DNA of 64,000 nucleotides from Bacteroidota bacterium (lineage in GTDB: Bacteria > Bacteroidota > Bacteroidia > Chitinophagales > Saprospiraceae): positions 33,556 through 97,555 of the forward strand of contig CAUJDW010000099.1 in NCBI GenBank assembly GCA_963169455.1, in the 5' to 3' direction. Below, piece after piece: positions 42,941 to 52,651 of the stretch; position 1 is the first letter of the stretch, and each line of letters starts with the position of its first letter. Under the pieces are notes generated by a model. It ran no database searches and was not told the DNA's origin. It was given only the letters and a program-made list of their open reading frames with translations. The position numbers were made by a program, and so were the translations under genes.

Positions 42941-44659
42941 TTACCGGTTCTGCACCAGCCGGCCGCCCATCAGGTCGATTTCCAGCTGTGGGATGGGGTA
43001 GAGGGCATCTTCGGGCCCAACTGTTGCATTTCCGTAAAGGGTGGGCAATTCCGTCCGCTCATAATCCAGTATGCGGTTTAATTCGCTGACGACGATGCCC
43101 CAGCGCTGCAGGTCGAAGAAGCGGTGGCCTTCCATGCCCAGTTCCAGTTTGCGCTCCATGCGCAGGGCTTTGCGGGCGTTTTCCTGATTATCAAATGGAA
43201 AGCCGGAATCCGGGTATTCGGAGATGTGGTAGTTGGCTGCCGGGCTGCCATCCTCATTTTTGACGAAGCCGTCGGGGTTGGCGGCGCGGGCGCGGACGAG
43301 GTTGATGTTGGCCCTTGCCCCGGCCAGGTCATTGGCCTCGATCTGGCACTCCGCAAGCAGCAGCAGGAGGTCAGCATAGCGGATCAGGCGGTAGCCGTTG
43401 GCGGTAAAACCGGAAGTCCAGTTGCCCACTTCGGTGAGGATGCCTTCCTGGGATTTTTTGTACACCTGTTTCTTGGGGCTGAATGGCCCGGCAAAAGATT
43501 GGTCGCGAATCCAGTCCCGGCCGGTGTGAATGCCCCAATCCCAGTAGGGTATGCCCCGGCGGCCCACGGTCCAGTCCAGGCGGGGGTCGAGAGGCCGTGG
43601 GTCGGGAGTGAAGGGGTCTTCGGGCGCCAGCCCCATGTCATTTTTCAGGGGGACGTCGTTGTAGGTTTCGTCCAGAGCGGGCAGCCCATCGATGGTTTTG
43701 AAGGAGTTCACCAGGTCGTGGCTGGGCTGGAAGAAGCCGCAGCAGCCGGCCGGCGAGCCGCCATTGGGTTTGTATGGAAAATTCAGCACTTCGCCCCAGC
43801 CGCCGTTCCAGCCGCCGGAGCCGTCGTTGACGGAGTACTGCACGGTATAGATGGCTTCAAGGCCGTTGCGGTTTTCGGCGTCGAAAATATCGCCATAGCG
43901 GGGCTCCAGGCCGATGGGCGAGCCATCGGAAGCTGCGCCGTTTTCGGCCGCCCATTGCAGGTGTTCCCGGGCCTGGCTGTAGTCCTTATTCATTTGCATC
44001 AGGGCTTTGGCCAGCAGCACCCGGGCCACCGTACCGTTGAAACGGCCTATTTGCTCCATGTTGTTGGGCAGTGCAATACCTGCTTCCAGGTCAGCGATTA
44101 TTCTGTCCCGGATATCTACCTGGTTGGTTACGGTGGCCAGGTCGGTCGTTTCATCGATGTAGCAGATCTTTTCCCACATCCTCCAGGCCTCAAAGTGGTA
44201 GAAACCACGCAAAGTGCGGGCCTGGCGCCGGAAGGCGCCGGCTTCTTCCGGTGTGACGGCGCCCCTTTCCTCCGCCAGGGCGAGCACCTTCAGGATTTCG
44301 TTGCAGCGGGAGATGCCTTCGAACACGGCGCCCCATTTCAGGCGGATGTAGGAATTGGTGGCGGTTTCTCCATAGTATGCGATGGGGTTGAGGTCAGATT
44401 TGTCGCCGGCGTCAGTGCCCTTGTTGGCGTCCAGCCCCCGGATGCTGCCGTACACCCAGTTGGAGTTAGCCGCCTCCCAGCCGAAGCCGTCGGAGGATAC
44501 GCCATCCAGCATGGAGTAGGCGCCGGTGAGTAAAGCATCAACACCTTCTTTGGTGGCCAGCACGGAGCTGTCCAGTACGCCATTGGGCGTGACTTCCAGG
44601 AATTCCTCCCTGCAGGCGAAGAGCAGGGGGAATATTATTAGGATAAGGGTTTTTTTCAT
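42941..44659 (-). CDS. SusD-like lipoprotein, second paralogue
   Basis: 572 residues from the ATG at 44659; the longer frame runs through a palindrome and is rejected. Lipoprotein signal with FACREEFLEVTP (Cys about 16). SusD TPR-like N-terminal half and RagB/SusD C-terminal half with YRLIRYADLLLLLAECQIEA and LGMEGHRFFDLQRWG. It is nearly collinear with the SusD at 44802-46541, with matching runs such as NDGSGGWNGGWGEVLNFPYK. Binds the substrate of the upstream SusC at the cell surface. Separated from the first SusD by two large hairpins. Confidence 0.92.
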   Translation of the reverse strand: MKKTLILIIFPLLFACREEFLEVTPNGVLDSSVLATKEGVDALLTGAYSMLDGVSSDGFGWEAANSNWVYGSIRGLDANKGTDAGDKSDLNPIAYYGETATNSYIRLKWGAVFEGISRCNEILKVLALAEERGAVTPEEAGAFRRQARTLRGFYHFEAWRMWEKICYIDETTDLATVTNQVDIRDRIIADLEAGIALPNNMEQIGRFNGTVARVLLAKALMQMNKDYSQAREHLQWAAENGAASDGSPIGLEPRYGDIFDAENRNGLEAIYTVQYSVNDGSGGWNGGWGEVLNFPYKPNGGSPAGCCGFFQPSHDLVNSFKTIDGLPALDETYNDVPLKNDMGLAPEDPFTPDPRPLDPRLDWTVGRRGIPYWDWGIHTGRDWIRDQSFAGPFSPKKQVYKKSQEGILTEVGNWTSGFTANGYRLIRYADLLLLLAECQIEANDLAGARANINLVRARAANPDGFVKNEDGSPAANYHISEYPDSGFPFDNQENARKALRMERKLELGMEGHRFFDLQRWGIVVSELNRILDYERTELPTLYGNATVGPEDALYPIPQLEIDLMGGRLVQNR

Positions 44660-44677
44660 CGGATATCCTTTTTTTTT

Positions 44678-44738
44678 AGGCAAACCCCCGGGGTTTTCTA
44701 AAACCCCGGGGGTTTTAGAAAACCCCGGGGGTTTGCCT
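44678..44738. repeat. 61-bp perfect palindrome between two SusD paralogues
   Basis: Two 30-bp arms that are exact complements around a single G. The arms are built from internal copies of AAACCCC-GGGGTTTT, so the structure can also fold in shifted registers. It lies 18 bp before the second SusD start, within the SusD-SusD spacer. Confidence 0.85.
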
Positions 44739-44744
44739 AAAAAG

Positions 44745-44776
44745 CAGGGGCTACCCAACTCGTTGGGTAGCCCCTG
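44745..44776 (-). terminator. Hairpin after the first SusD
   Basis: CAGGGGCTACCCAAC (44745-44759) and its complement (44762-44776) with a 2-base loop, 26 bp downstream of the first SusD stop. Probably attenuates read-through into the second SusD. Confidence 0.65.
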
Positions 44777-44801
44777 GCCATTATATCTTCTAATCTAAAT
44801 G

Positions 44802-46541
44802 CTATCTGTTCTGCACGAGGCGGCCGCCCATCAGGTCGATCTGGGACTGCGGCACGGGATAGAGGACGTCTTCGGGGCCAACGGTAGCTCCGCCGTAGAG
44901 GGAAGAGAGTTCCGTCTTTTCATAGTCCAGCACCCGGTTCAGTTCAGACTGGGCGACACCCCAGCGCTGCAGGTCGTAGAAGCGGTGGCCTTCCATGCCG
45001 AGTTCCAGCTTGCGCTCCATGCGCAGGGCCTTGCGGGCGTTATCCTGGTTGTCGAAGGGGAAGCCGGTGGCGGGGTATTGCGAGACCTGGTAGTTGGCTG
45101 CGTTAGAGCCGTCGTCGTTCTTGACAAAGCCGTCGGGGTTGGCAGCGCGGGCGCGGATCAGGTTGATGTTCGTCCTTGCGCCGGCCAGGTCGCCTGCTTC
45201 GATCTGGCACTCGGCCAGCAGCAGCAGCACGTCAGCATAGCGGATCAGGCGGTAGCCGTTGGCCGTCCAGCCGGAAGTCCAGTTGCCCACTTCGGTGAGG
45301 GCGCCTTCCTGGGCTTTTTTGTACACCTGCTTCTTCGGGCTGTAAGGCCCGGCGTAGGATTGGTCGCGGACCCAGTCCTGGCCGGTGTGGGGGCCCCAGT
45401 CGAGGTAGGGGATGCCCCTGCGGCCCACGGTCCAGTCGAGCCGGGGATCCAGCGGGCGGGTGTCGGGTTCGAAGGGCTGGTCAATGGTCAGGCCTTTGTC
45501 GTCCTTGATCGGGTTGTCGTTGTAGGACTCGTCCAGCAGCGGAAGCCCGTTGACGGTCTGGAAGGAGTTAACCAGGTCATGGCTGGGCTGGAAGAAGCCG
45601 CAGCAACCGCCGGGGGAGCCGCCGCCGCCCTTGTAGGGGAAGTTCAGCACTTCGCCCCAGCCGCCGTTCCAGCCGCCGGAGCCGTCGTTGACGGAGTACT
45701 GCACGGTGTAGATGGCCTCGATGCCGTTCCGGTTTTCGGTATCAAAAATGTCTCCGTACTTGTCCATCAGGCCGATTGCCGAACCATCGGGCGCCGAGCC
45801 GTTGTCGATCACCCACTGCAGGTGTTCGGTGGCCTTGCCGTAGTCCTTGTTCATCTGCATGAGGGCCTTGGCCAGCAGCACGCGGGCCACGGTGCCGTTG
45901 AAGCGGCCTACCTGGCCCATGTTGTTGGGCAGGCTCAGGCCTGCTTCCAGGTCGGCGATGATCTTGCCTCTTACGTCTTCCTGGTTGGTGACGGTGGCCA
46001 GGTCGGTGGTTTCATCGATGTAGCAGATCTTTTCCCACATGCGCCAGCCTTCCAGGTGGAAGTAGCCGCGCAGGGTGCGGGCCTGACGGCGGAAAGAGTC
46101 TGCCTCTTCGGCCGTGACGGCGCCGTTTTCCTCGGCAACAGCCAGTACTTTCAGCATTTCGTTGACGCGGGAAACGCCTTCGTAAACGGAACCCCACTTG
46201 ACATCCATGTAGGGGTTGGTAGCCGTTTCGGTGTAAGTCTGGATCGGGTTGATGTCCGGCTGGTCACCGGAGTCGGAGCCCTTGTTGGCCTCCAGGCCGC
46301 GGATGCTGCCGAAAACCCAGTTGGAGGAAGCAGCCTCCCAGCCGAAGCCGTTGGAGGACACCCCGTCGATCATGGCGTAAGCGCCGATCAGGAGGTTGTC
46401 AACGCCGTCCTTGGTGGCCAGGATGGTGGCATCCAGCGAACCTTTGGGCGTGACTTCGAGAAAATCCTCCTTACAGGAGAAAGGCAGGGCCAGAACGAGG
46501 CCCATTAAGATGATCTTTATTTTTGAAAGCTTCATTTTCAT
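44802..46541 (-). CDS. SusD-like lipoprotein, first paralogue
   Basis: 579 residues. Lipoprotein signal ending in LPFSC (Cys about 23), followed by KEDFLEVTPKGSLD. RagB/SusD fold with YRLIRYADVLLLLAECQIEAG and LGMEGHRFYDLQRWG. Follows the SusC gene by 30 bp and forms the lid over that receptor, capturing ligand at the cell surface. Closely related to the second SusD. Confidence 0.93.
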   Translation of the reverse strand: MKMKLSKIKIILMGLVLALPFSCKEDFLEVTPKGSLDATILATKDGVDNLLIGAYAMIDGVSSNGFGWEAASSNWVFGSIRGLEANKGSDSGDQPDINPIQTYTETATNPYMDVKWGSVYEGVSRVNEMLKVLAVAEENGAVTAEEADSFRRQARTLRGYFHLEGWRMWEKICYIDETTDLATVTNQEDVRGKIIADLEAGLSLPNNMGQVGRFNGTVARVLLAKALMQMNKDYGKATEHLQWVIDNGSAPDGSAIGLMDKYGDIFDTENRNGIEAIYTVQYSVNDGSGGWNGGWGEVLNFPYKGGGGSPGGCCGFFQPSHDLVNSFQTVNGLPLLDESYNDNPIKDDKGLTIDQPFEPDTRPLDPRLDWTVGRRGIPYLDWGPHTGQDWVRDQSYAGPYSPKKQVYKKAQEGALTEVGNWTSGWTANGYRLIRYADVLLLLAECQIEAGDLAGARTNINLIRARAANPDGFVKNDDGSNAANYQVSQYPATGFPFDNQDNARKALRMERKLELGMEGHRFYDLQRWGVAQSELNRVLDYEKTELSSLYGGATVGPEDVLYPVPQSQIDLMGGRLVQNR

Positions 46542-46571
46542 CGTTCGTCAGTTTGAAAAGTTTTAATTTCT

Positions 46572-49500
46572 TTAGAATCCAACCTGCAGGCCGAACAGGT
46601 ACTGCTTAACAAGCGGGTTGTTGCCCAGGTCGACACCGAAAGCAGTGTCGCCGCCGCTGTTGACGTCGGGATCCAGGCCGGAATAGTTGGTGATAGTGAA
46701 CAGGTTCACGCCCTGGACATAGAGGCGCACGCGGTTCAGGCCGATGCTCTGCACGACGCTCTGCGGCAGGCTGTAGCCGATCTGCAGGTTGCGCAGGCGG
46801 AAGAAGGAACCGTCCTCAACATAGTAGCTCGTGGACTGCGTATTGGTCGAGAAGTTCGACTTGTTGGAAGCCTTCGGCGTCGTGGCGCCGGGGTTGTCCG
46901 GCGTCCAGCTGTTGTTGAGCAGGTCCGTGCTCTTCTGGCCCTGGAAGGACGGCCAGAAGTCCAGCCACCACTTGTTGTAGTTGAAGATTTCGTTGCCCTG
47001 CGAGCCGAAGAAGAAAGCGGACAGGTCGAAGCCTTTGTAGTTCAGGCCGAGGTTCAGGCCGTAGGTGAAGTCGGGGTTCGGGTTGCCGATGAAGTCGCGG
47101 TCATCCGGCGTGATCACGCCGTCGCCGTCCTTGTCGGCATAGCGGAAGAAGCCCGGCTCGGCGCCGTCCTGCGTGGGAGCGGCGTCAACTTCCGCCTGGC
47201 TCTGGAACAGGCCGATCACTTCGTAGCCATAGAACTCGGAAATGGAACGCCCGACTTCGTTGCGGTTGAAGTTGCCGATACGCGTGTCGCCATAGGAAGC
47301 GAAGAAGAAGTCGATGTCATCGGTGAATTTCACGATCTCGTTTTTGTAGGTCGTGAAGGCCAGGGTAGCGTCGAAGCTCAGGTCGGAAGTGATCTTCGTG
47401 CGGTAGTCCAGTTGCAGGTCGATACCGCTGTTTTTGATCTCGCCGACGTTGAGTGCGGGAGCGCTGGCGGCGCCGTAGATGTCAGGCAGGGGCACCGTGA
47501 CGAGCAGGTCGCTGGCGTTGCGCTGGTAGTAGTCGAGGGACAGTTGCAGCTTGCTGTTGAACAGGCTGGCGTCGAAGCCGATGTTGGTCGTCACCTGGGT
47601 TTCCCACTTGGTGTCCAGGTTGCCGAGGCGGGTGGGGCGGAAGCCCTGCTGGGAGCTCGTTCCACCGCCGTTGAGGTCGTAGTTGGAGGTCGAGGGGTCG
47701 CCGCCGAACAGGCTGAACTGGTTGGCCGGGTCAACAGGCAGCTGGTTGCCCATGGTGCCGTAGCCGCCCCGGATCTTCAGGTCGGACAGCACCTCGCCGG
47801 CGCTGAAGAAGTCGCTTACGCGAATGCCTGCGGAAACGGAGGGGAAAGTACCGTAGCGGAAGTCCTGCCCGAAGCGGGAGGAGCCGTCCCGGCGGATCGT
47901 ACCGCTGAGGTAGTAGCGGTCGTTGAAGGAGTAGTCGGCCCGGAGGAAGGTGGACACCAGCGTGGTCGGCGTGTTGAACCAGGAAGTTGCTCCGGTGATC
48001 TGCGCGCCGTTGCTCACGGTGCGGAAGTTGGGGTCATCGGAGAAATAACCGGCGCGGTTGGCCGTTACGCCCCGGCCGATACCGTACTTGACGGATTCAT
48101 AACCGGCAACGGCGAGCAGGCTGTGCGAGCCGAAGTCCTTGTCAAAAGTCAGGGTGTTGGTCCACACCCAGTCGGAGTTGAAATAACCTTGCTCGTTGTA
48201 GGCCGCCGTGGCGACGTTTTCCGCGTTTTCATATTCGGCGCCGGTCCAGTCGGTGTTGTAGCCGTTCTGGTAGGTTCCGCCGAAGGTCGAGCGGGCGTTC
48301 AGGCCCTTGATGATCTCGACATCGACGAAGGTGGAGCCCAGCAGGCGGATGTCCTCGCCGCGGTCATCCTGGTTGCGGATGCGGCGGGCGTATTCGTTCC
48401 AGGTGTTGCCCAGGCGGGGTGCGATACCCGTTCCGCCATAATCCCCGACTATATAGTCATGGTTGGTGCCGCTCACCGGCGTCGTGATGACGTGGGGGAT
48501 CAGCGGCTGCAGGCGGTACACGGAAGTAACAGGGCTGCCTTCCGTACCGTTGCCGGCAATGCCGAGCCCGGAGCGGCCCGTTACGGTCAGGTTTTCGCCG
48601 AGCGTAACCCGGCCATTGGCCACTTTGAATTCGGAGTTCAGGCGGGCGGAAAAGCGCTTGGTGAAGTTGTAGATCACGATGCCCTCCTGGTTGAAGTAGT
48701 TCAGGCCGGCATAGAAGCGGGCGTTGTCATTGCCGCCGGAGAGCGACAGGTCGTGGTTGGTGATCAGGGCGTTCTGCGTGATCACGTCCCACCAGTCCGT
48801 ATCGGCGCCCCAGGCCGGCAGGGTGGGGGAGGCGTTCGAAGACGGGCCGTAAACCGGGTGGGTTTCGACGGTGCCGTCATTGCGGTACACCAGCCACTGC
48901 AGGTCGGCGTACTGCTGTGAGTTGAGCAGGAATTCCGGCTTGCTGCCGGGGTTGATGCTTCCCACGTACATGTCGTAATTGACCTGCACCCCGGACTTCT
49001 GGCCGCGCTTCGTCGTGATCAGGATCACGCCGTTGGCGGCGCGGGAGCCGTAGATGGAAGCCGCGCCGGCGTCTTTCAGAACCGAGATGTTTTCCACATC
49101 GTTGGGGTTCAGGGTCGAGATATCCTGGGTGGGCACGCCGTCCACGATGTAGAGCGGGTCGTTGGAGCCGGACAGGGAGGAGAAACCCCTGACCCGCACC
49201 TTGGCCACCTGCCCGGGGCGCCCGTCGCCACTGACCGTAATACCGGACACCCGGCCCTGCAACTGGCTGGTGACGTTACCGGTGGGCAGTTGGGTGAGCT
49301 GCTCGGTGTTGACCACCCCTACGGCGCCCGTCAGGTCCTTTTTCTGCTGAGCCGTGTAACCCGTTACGACGATCTCTTCCAGAACGGTGCGGGCTTCCTG
49401 CAGGGAGACGTTCAGGGTGCTGACCCCGGCCACCGCCACTTCCTGGCTTTCATAGCCGGTGTAGGAAACGACCAGCACGTCCTCTTCATTGACGCGGATG

Positions 49501-49691
49501 GTGAAGCTCCCGTCGAAGTCGGTAGTGGTGCCCGAAGAGGTGCCTTTTACCAGAATGGTCGCGCCGATAAGCGGCGTGTTATCGGTTGCTGAAGTCACCG
49601 TCCCGGTGACTGATTTCTGCGCCACGGCAAGCGTAGCGCTCGCCATGAACAGCAGTAAAGCCAACAATGAGTGTAAAGAAAATTTTTCCAT
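46572..49691 (-). CDS. SusC-type TonB-linked outer membrane receptor
   Basis: 1039 residues. Signal peptide MEKFSLHSLLALLLFMASAT..AQ, carboxypeptidase-regulatory-like domain (SVTGTVTSATDNTPLIGATI, about 26-100), TonB-box/plug with the SusC signatures VTGYTAQQKKDLTGAV, DPLYIVDGVPTQDI and SIYGSRAANGVILITTKRG, then a barrel ending LVKQYLFGLQVGF. Imports the ligand captured by SusD. No glycoside hydrolase, protease or sulfatase gene accompanies it, so the nutrient cannot be inferred. Confidence 0.95.
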   Translation of the reverse strand: MEKFSLHSLLALLLFMASATLAVAQKSVTGTVTSATDNTPLIGATILVKGTSSGTTTDFDGSFTIRVNEEDVLVVSYTGYESQEVAVAGVSTLNVSLQEARTVLEEIVVTGYTAQQKKDLTGAVGVVNTEQLTQLPTGNVTSQLQGRVSGITVSGDGRPGQVAKVRVRGFSSLSGSNDPLYIVDGVPTQDISTLNPNDVENISVLKDAGAASIYGSRAANGVILITTKRGQKSGVQVNYDMYVGSINPGSKPEFLLNSQQYADLQWLVYRNDGTVETHPVYGPSSNASPTLPAWGADTDWWDVITQNALITNHDLSLSGGNDNARFYAGLNYFNQEGIVIYNFTKRFSARLNSEFKVANGRVTLGENLTVTGRSGLGIAGNGTEGSPVTSVYRLQPLIPHVITTPVSGTNHDYIVGDYGGTGIAPRLGNTWNEYARRIRNQDDRGEDIRLLGSTFVDVEIIKGLNARSTFGGTYQNGYNTDWTGAEYENAENVATAAYNEQGYFNSDWVWTNTLTFDKDFGSHSLLAVAGYESVKYGIGRGVTANRAGYFSDDPNFRTVSNGAQITGATSWFNTPTTLVSTFLRADYSFNDRYYLSGTIRRDGSSRFGQDFRYGTFPSVSAGIRVSDFFSAGEVLSDLKIRGGYGTMGNQLPVDPANQFSLFGGDPSTSNYDLNGGGTSSQQGFRPTRLGNLDTKWETQVTTNIGFDASLFNSKLQLSLDYYQRNASDLLVTVPLPDIYGAASAPALNVGEIKNSGIDLQLDYRTKITSDLSFDATLAFTTYKNEIVKFTDDIDFFFASYGDTRIGNFNRNEVGRSISEFYGYEVIGLFQSQAEVDAAPTQDGAEPGFFRYADKDGDGVITPDDRDFIGNPNPDFTYGLNLGLNYKGFDLSAFFFGSQGNEIFNYNKWWLDFWPSFQGQKSTDLLNNSWTPDNPGATTPKASNKSNFSTNTQSTSYYVEDGSFFRLRNLQIGYSLPQSVVQSIGLNRVRLYVQGVNLFTITNYSGLDPDVNSGGDTAFGVDLGNNPLVKQYLFGLQVGF

Positions 49692-50294
49692 GCTTATGCT
49701 TGCTTAAGTTAATGAAAAATACTAGCCCTCTGCCCGCCTTATGCGGGATGAAATACTTCGGAACAGCAAAATGACTGCACTTAAGTTTTTTGATATAGCC
49801 ACTCTTCGGGCGACGTCAGTGAGGTTGGAGTCTAATGGCTTAGGCGAAAATTGTGAACTTCGTAGTTTGATGCCTCAAAATTATCAATATTTAAATTTGC
49901 AGAAAAGAATTTTCGTAAAAAATTTATTCTGCCGGCCGTCCTTTGATAAAAATATATGGGCTGAATTGCGTGTTTAACGGGCCTGGTAATATTTGCCCCC
50001 TGTTTCTGGGAAGAATCCCCCCTTTTCGTTTTGCAGAGCGTGAGCCGGGCAAAAAAAAAATGCGGGCCAGCGGCCCGCATTAACCCGGAATGTCACCTGA
50101 AAGCCAGTCGCATTCCGTAGTTGCGTTGTTTGGCGCCCTCTTCTCCGGGGCAAACTTCCGAAGTTTATCCGGGCTAATGCGCTGACAAACTTCGGAAGTT
50201 TGGCTCTGAAACCCCAGGGGAGACTGAGAGAGTGAGAGAGGGGGAGACGAGGTGAGCCTGGGTAAACCCTGAAACTTGTAACCCCTCCCCCTCT
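49692..50294. other. 603-bp AT-rich intergenic region upstream of susC
   Basis: Contains no gene I support. It holds the 5' region of the SusC gene (49692 to about 50040, very AT-rich), the symporter terminator (50051-50080), and two palindromes CAAACTTCCGAAGTTT (50152-50167) and CAAACTTCGGAAGTTT (50187-50202). The two palindromes differ only in the central base. No promoter with both boxes was found. Confidence 0.6.
50051..50080 (-). terminator. Rho-independent terminator of the symporter operon
   Basis: Minus strand: ATGCGGGCC, loop GCT, GGCCCGCAT, then ten T (50060-50051). Follows the symporter stop on its strand. Confidence 0.85.
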
Positions 50295-51983
50295 TCAATG
50301 CGCCTGAGCGCCCCCTGCGCCGCGCGGAATGCGGATATCCTCGACCAGTTGCCTGATGCGTTCGGGGGGAGCCTGGGTCATTCGGGAAATCCCGGCCGTG
50401 ACGGCCATGTTGAGCAGCATGCCTACCGTGCCGATGCCCTCGGGGGAAATGCCCAGCAGCCAGTTGCCGGGCACATTGGCGCCGGGGTTGACGAACTTGA
50501 AGTAGATGATATAGCCTGCGGTGAAGGCGATGCCGGCAATCATACCGGAGACGGCGCCTTTCATATTGGTGCGCTTGTCAAATACCCCCAGAATGATGGC
50601 GGGAAAGAAGGACGACGCGGCCAGCCCGAAGGCAAAAGCCACCACTTCCGCAACGAAACCCGGCGGGTAGATGCCCAGCAGCCCTGCCAGCACGACGGCG
50701 GCGCCGGCGGCGATCCGGGCGGCGATCAGCTCGCCCCGCTCCGAAATATCCGGTTTGATGGCGTTCTTCAGCAGGTCGTGCGAGATGGCGCTGGAAATGA
50801 CCAGCAACAGCCCGGCAGCCGTGGAAAGCGCCGCCGCCAGGCCGCCTGCGGCTACCAGGGCGACCACCCAGTTGGGAAGCCTGGCAATCTCCGGGTTGGC
50901 CAGCACCATGATGTCCTTGTCCGGTACAAATTCGTTGGCTTTGCTGTCAGCGACGTATTGAACGGCGCCGTCGCCGTTTTTATCTTCCATTTTGATCAGC
51001 CCCGTATCCGCCCAGTTTTTCACCCAGGAAGGCAGCTTGTCGTAGTTGACGCCGGCTACCGACTGGATCATGTTCGTTCGGGCGAAAGCAGCTACTGCCG
51101 GCGCCGTGGTGTACAGCAGGGCGATGAACAGCAGGGCCCAGCCCGCGGAGATGCGGGCGTCCCTGACGCGCGGCACCGTAAAGAAGCGCACGATCACGTG
51201 CGGAAGGCCCGCAGTGCCCACCATCAGAGCGGCCGTAATGCAGAATATGTCTATGATCGGCTTGGAGCCATTCGTATATTGGGCAAAACCGAGTTGCGCA
51301 TTCAGGCCGTCGAGCTTGTCCAGCAGGTAGGTTCCGTCGGATAAGGAGCCGCCGAAGCCCAGTTGCGGGATCGGGTTGCCGGTCATCTGCAGGGAAATGA
51401 ATATGGCAGGCGTCAGAAAGGCAAAGATCAGAACGCAGTACTGGGCCACCTGGGTGTAGGTGATGCCCTTCATGCCGCCCAGAACGGCATAGATGAACAC
51501 GATGGCCATGCCGATGACGACGCCCAGTTTGATATCCACTTCGAGAAAGCGGGAAAACACAATGCCTACTCCGCGCATCTGCCCGGCAATGTAGGTGAAT
51601 GAAACGAAAAGGGCGCACACGACGGCCACAATCCGCGCCGTCTGGGAGTAATACCGCTCCCCGATGAAATCAGGCACGGTGAATTTGCCGAATTTTCTGA
51701 GGTAGGGCGCCAGCAGCAGGGCCAGAAGCACATAACCGCCCGTCCACCCCATGAGGTACACGGCGCCGTCATACCCCATAAAGGAAATCAATCCGGCCAT
51801 GGAGATGAAGGACGCCGCCGACATCCAGTCGGCCGCCGTGGCCATGCCGTTGGCCAGGGGGGACACGCCGCCGCCGGCTACGTAAAACTCCTTCGTCGAA
51901 CCGGCCCTCGACCAGATGGCAATAGCAATATATATGGCGAAGCTGATGCCTACCAATATAAAAGTCCAGGTTTGAACACTCAT
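50295..51983 (-). CDS. Sodium/solute symporter, large subunit (acetate-type, VC_2705 subfamily)
   Basis: 562 residues with about 13 membrane segments of the SSF fold; FYVAGGGVSPLANGMATAADWMSAASFI at about 33-60 and GMKGITYTQVAQYCVLIFAF are conserved. It is partnered with a DUF4212 small subunit upstream, the arrangement of the VC_2705 subfamily, whose members take up acetate and other short carboxylates. The substrate is inferred from acs/prpE elsewhere in the window. Na+-driven, inner membrane. Confidence 0.88.
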   Translation of the reverse strand: MSVQTWTFILVGISFAIYIAIAIWSRAGSTKEFYVAGGGVSPLANGMATAADWMSAASFISMAGLISFMGYDGAVYLMGWTGGYVLLALLLAPYLRKFGKFTVPDFIGERYYSQTARIVAVVCALFVSFTYIAGQMRGVGIVFSRFLEVDIKLGVVIGMAIVFIYAVLGGMKGITYTQVAQYCVLIFAFLTPAIFISLQMTGNPIPQLGFGGSLSDGTYLLDKLDGLNAQLGFAQYTNGSKPIIDIFCITAALMVGTAGLPHVIVRFFTVPRVRDARISAGWALLFIALLYTTAPAVAAFARTNMIQSVAGVNYDKLPSWVKNWADTGLIKMEDKNGDGAVQYVADSKANEFVPDKDIMVLANPEIARLPNWVVALVAAGGLAAALSTAAGLLLVISSAISHDLLKNAIKPDISERGELIAARIAAGAAVVLAGLLGIYPPGFVAEVVAFAFGLAASSFFPAIILGVFDKRTNMKGAVSGMIAGIAFTAGYIIYFKFVNPGANVPGNWLLGISPEGIGTVGMLLNMAVTAGISRMTQAPPERIRQLVEDIRIPRGAGGAQAH

Positions 51984-52124
51984 TGTGCAGCGTTTTTTTA
52001 ATGAATAATATTATGGTGGGTTGAGGGCGCTCCAGAAAATCCGGGATGGGAATAATGGAGCACTGGATTGTAAGGGCTTTCCGGAGCAGGCTCCGGGTTT
52101 TGAGCTGTAACCCTGTTCTCCCTA

Positions 52125-52382
52125 CTACTTTTCATGTACGTCATATTTCTCATCCAGCTTGTTCATGAGCCAGACATAGACGAAAATGAGGATCACGAAA
52201 ACGTAGATAGAGCCCTGCTGGGCAAACCAGAAGCCCAGCTTGAACCCGCCGAGGCGGACGGAATTGAGCGCATCCGCAAAAAGGATGCCGGCGCCGTAGG
52301 AAACGGCAAACCAGATGAGCAGTAGGATCAGCAGGTACCGGAGGTTTTCCTTCCAGTAAGCCTGCAGCTTCGTCTTCGACAT
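52125..52382 (-). CDS. DUF4212 sodium/substrate symporter small subunit
   Basis: 85 residues, two membrane segments (LRYLLILLLIWFAVSYGAG and GSIYVFVILIFVYVWLM). Conserved start YWKENLRYLL and the pair of segments match DUF4212. It precedes the large subunit by 141 bp and is required for its function in characterised pairs. The 269 bp upstream (52383-52651) contain no gene I can support. Confidence 0.9.
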   Translation of the reverse strand: MSKTKLQAYWKENLRYLLILLLIWFAVSYGAGILFADALNSVRLGGFKLGFWFAQQGSIYVFVILIFVYVWLMNKLDEKYDVHEK

Positions 52383-52651
52383 ACGTTAGGGTTTTTGTAT
52401 TGTAATATAGTAAGGTTTTAGGGTTACAGGGGTTGCCGCAGGCTTACTTCTTCACCAGGTCAACAGGTCAGGGGTTCCTTCCGTCTCTGCGAACCGGATA
52501 AAGGTTTCTGAGTTACGTGAGCCCTCATCCGCCAGGTTTGCCGGAGCTCACCTCGTTTACCTTTCCTTTAGCCCCATGCCCTCCCGATTTCGATCCACCG
52601 GATCTCATCGGGATGAAAAGCTGCGGCGCACCTTTTGATATGCCCCATGCC

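Noticed and set aside
40675..43089. 804-residue plus-strand frame across the ASPIC/UnbV gene
   Set aside because: Shadow of the FG-GAP repeats; valine-rich low-complexity product.
49741..49977. 78-residue plus-strand ORF upstream of susC
   Set aside because: No similarity, AT-driven composition, and it lies in the probable susC leader.
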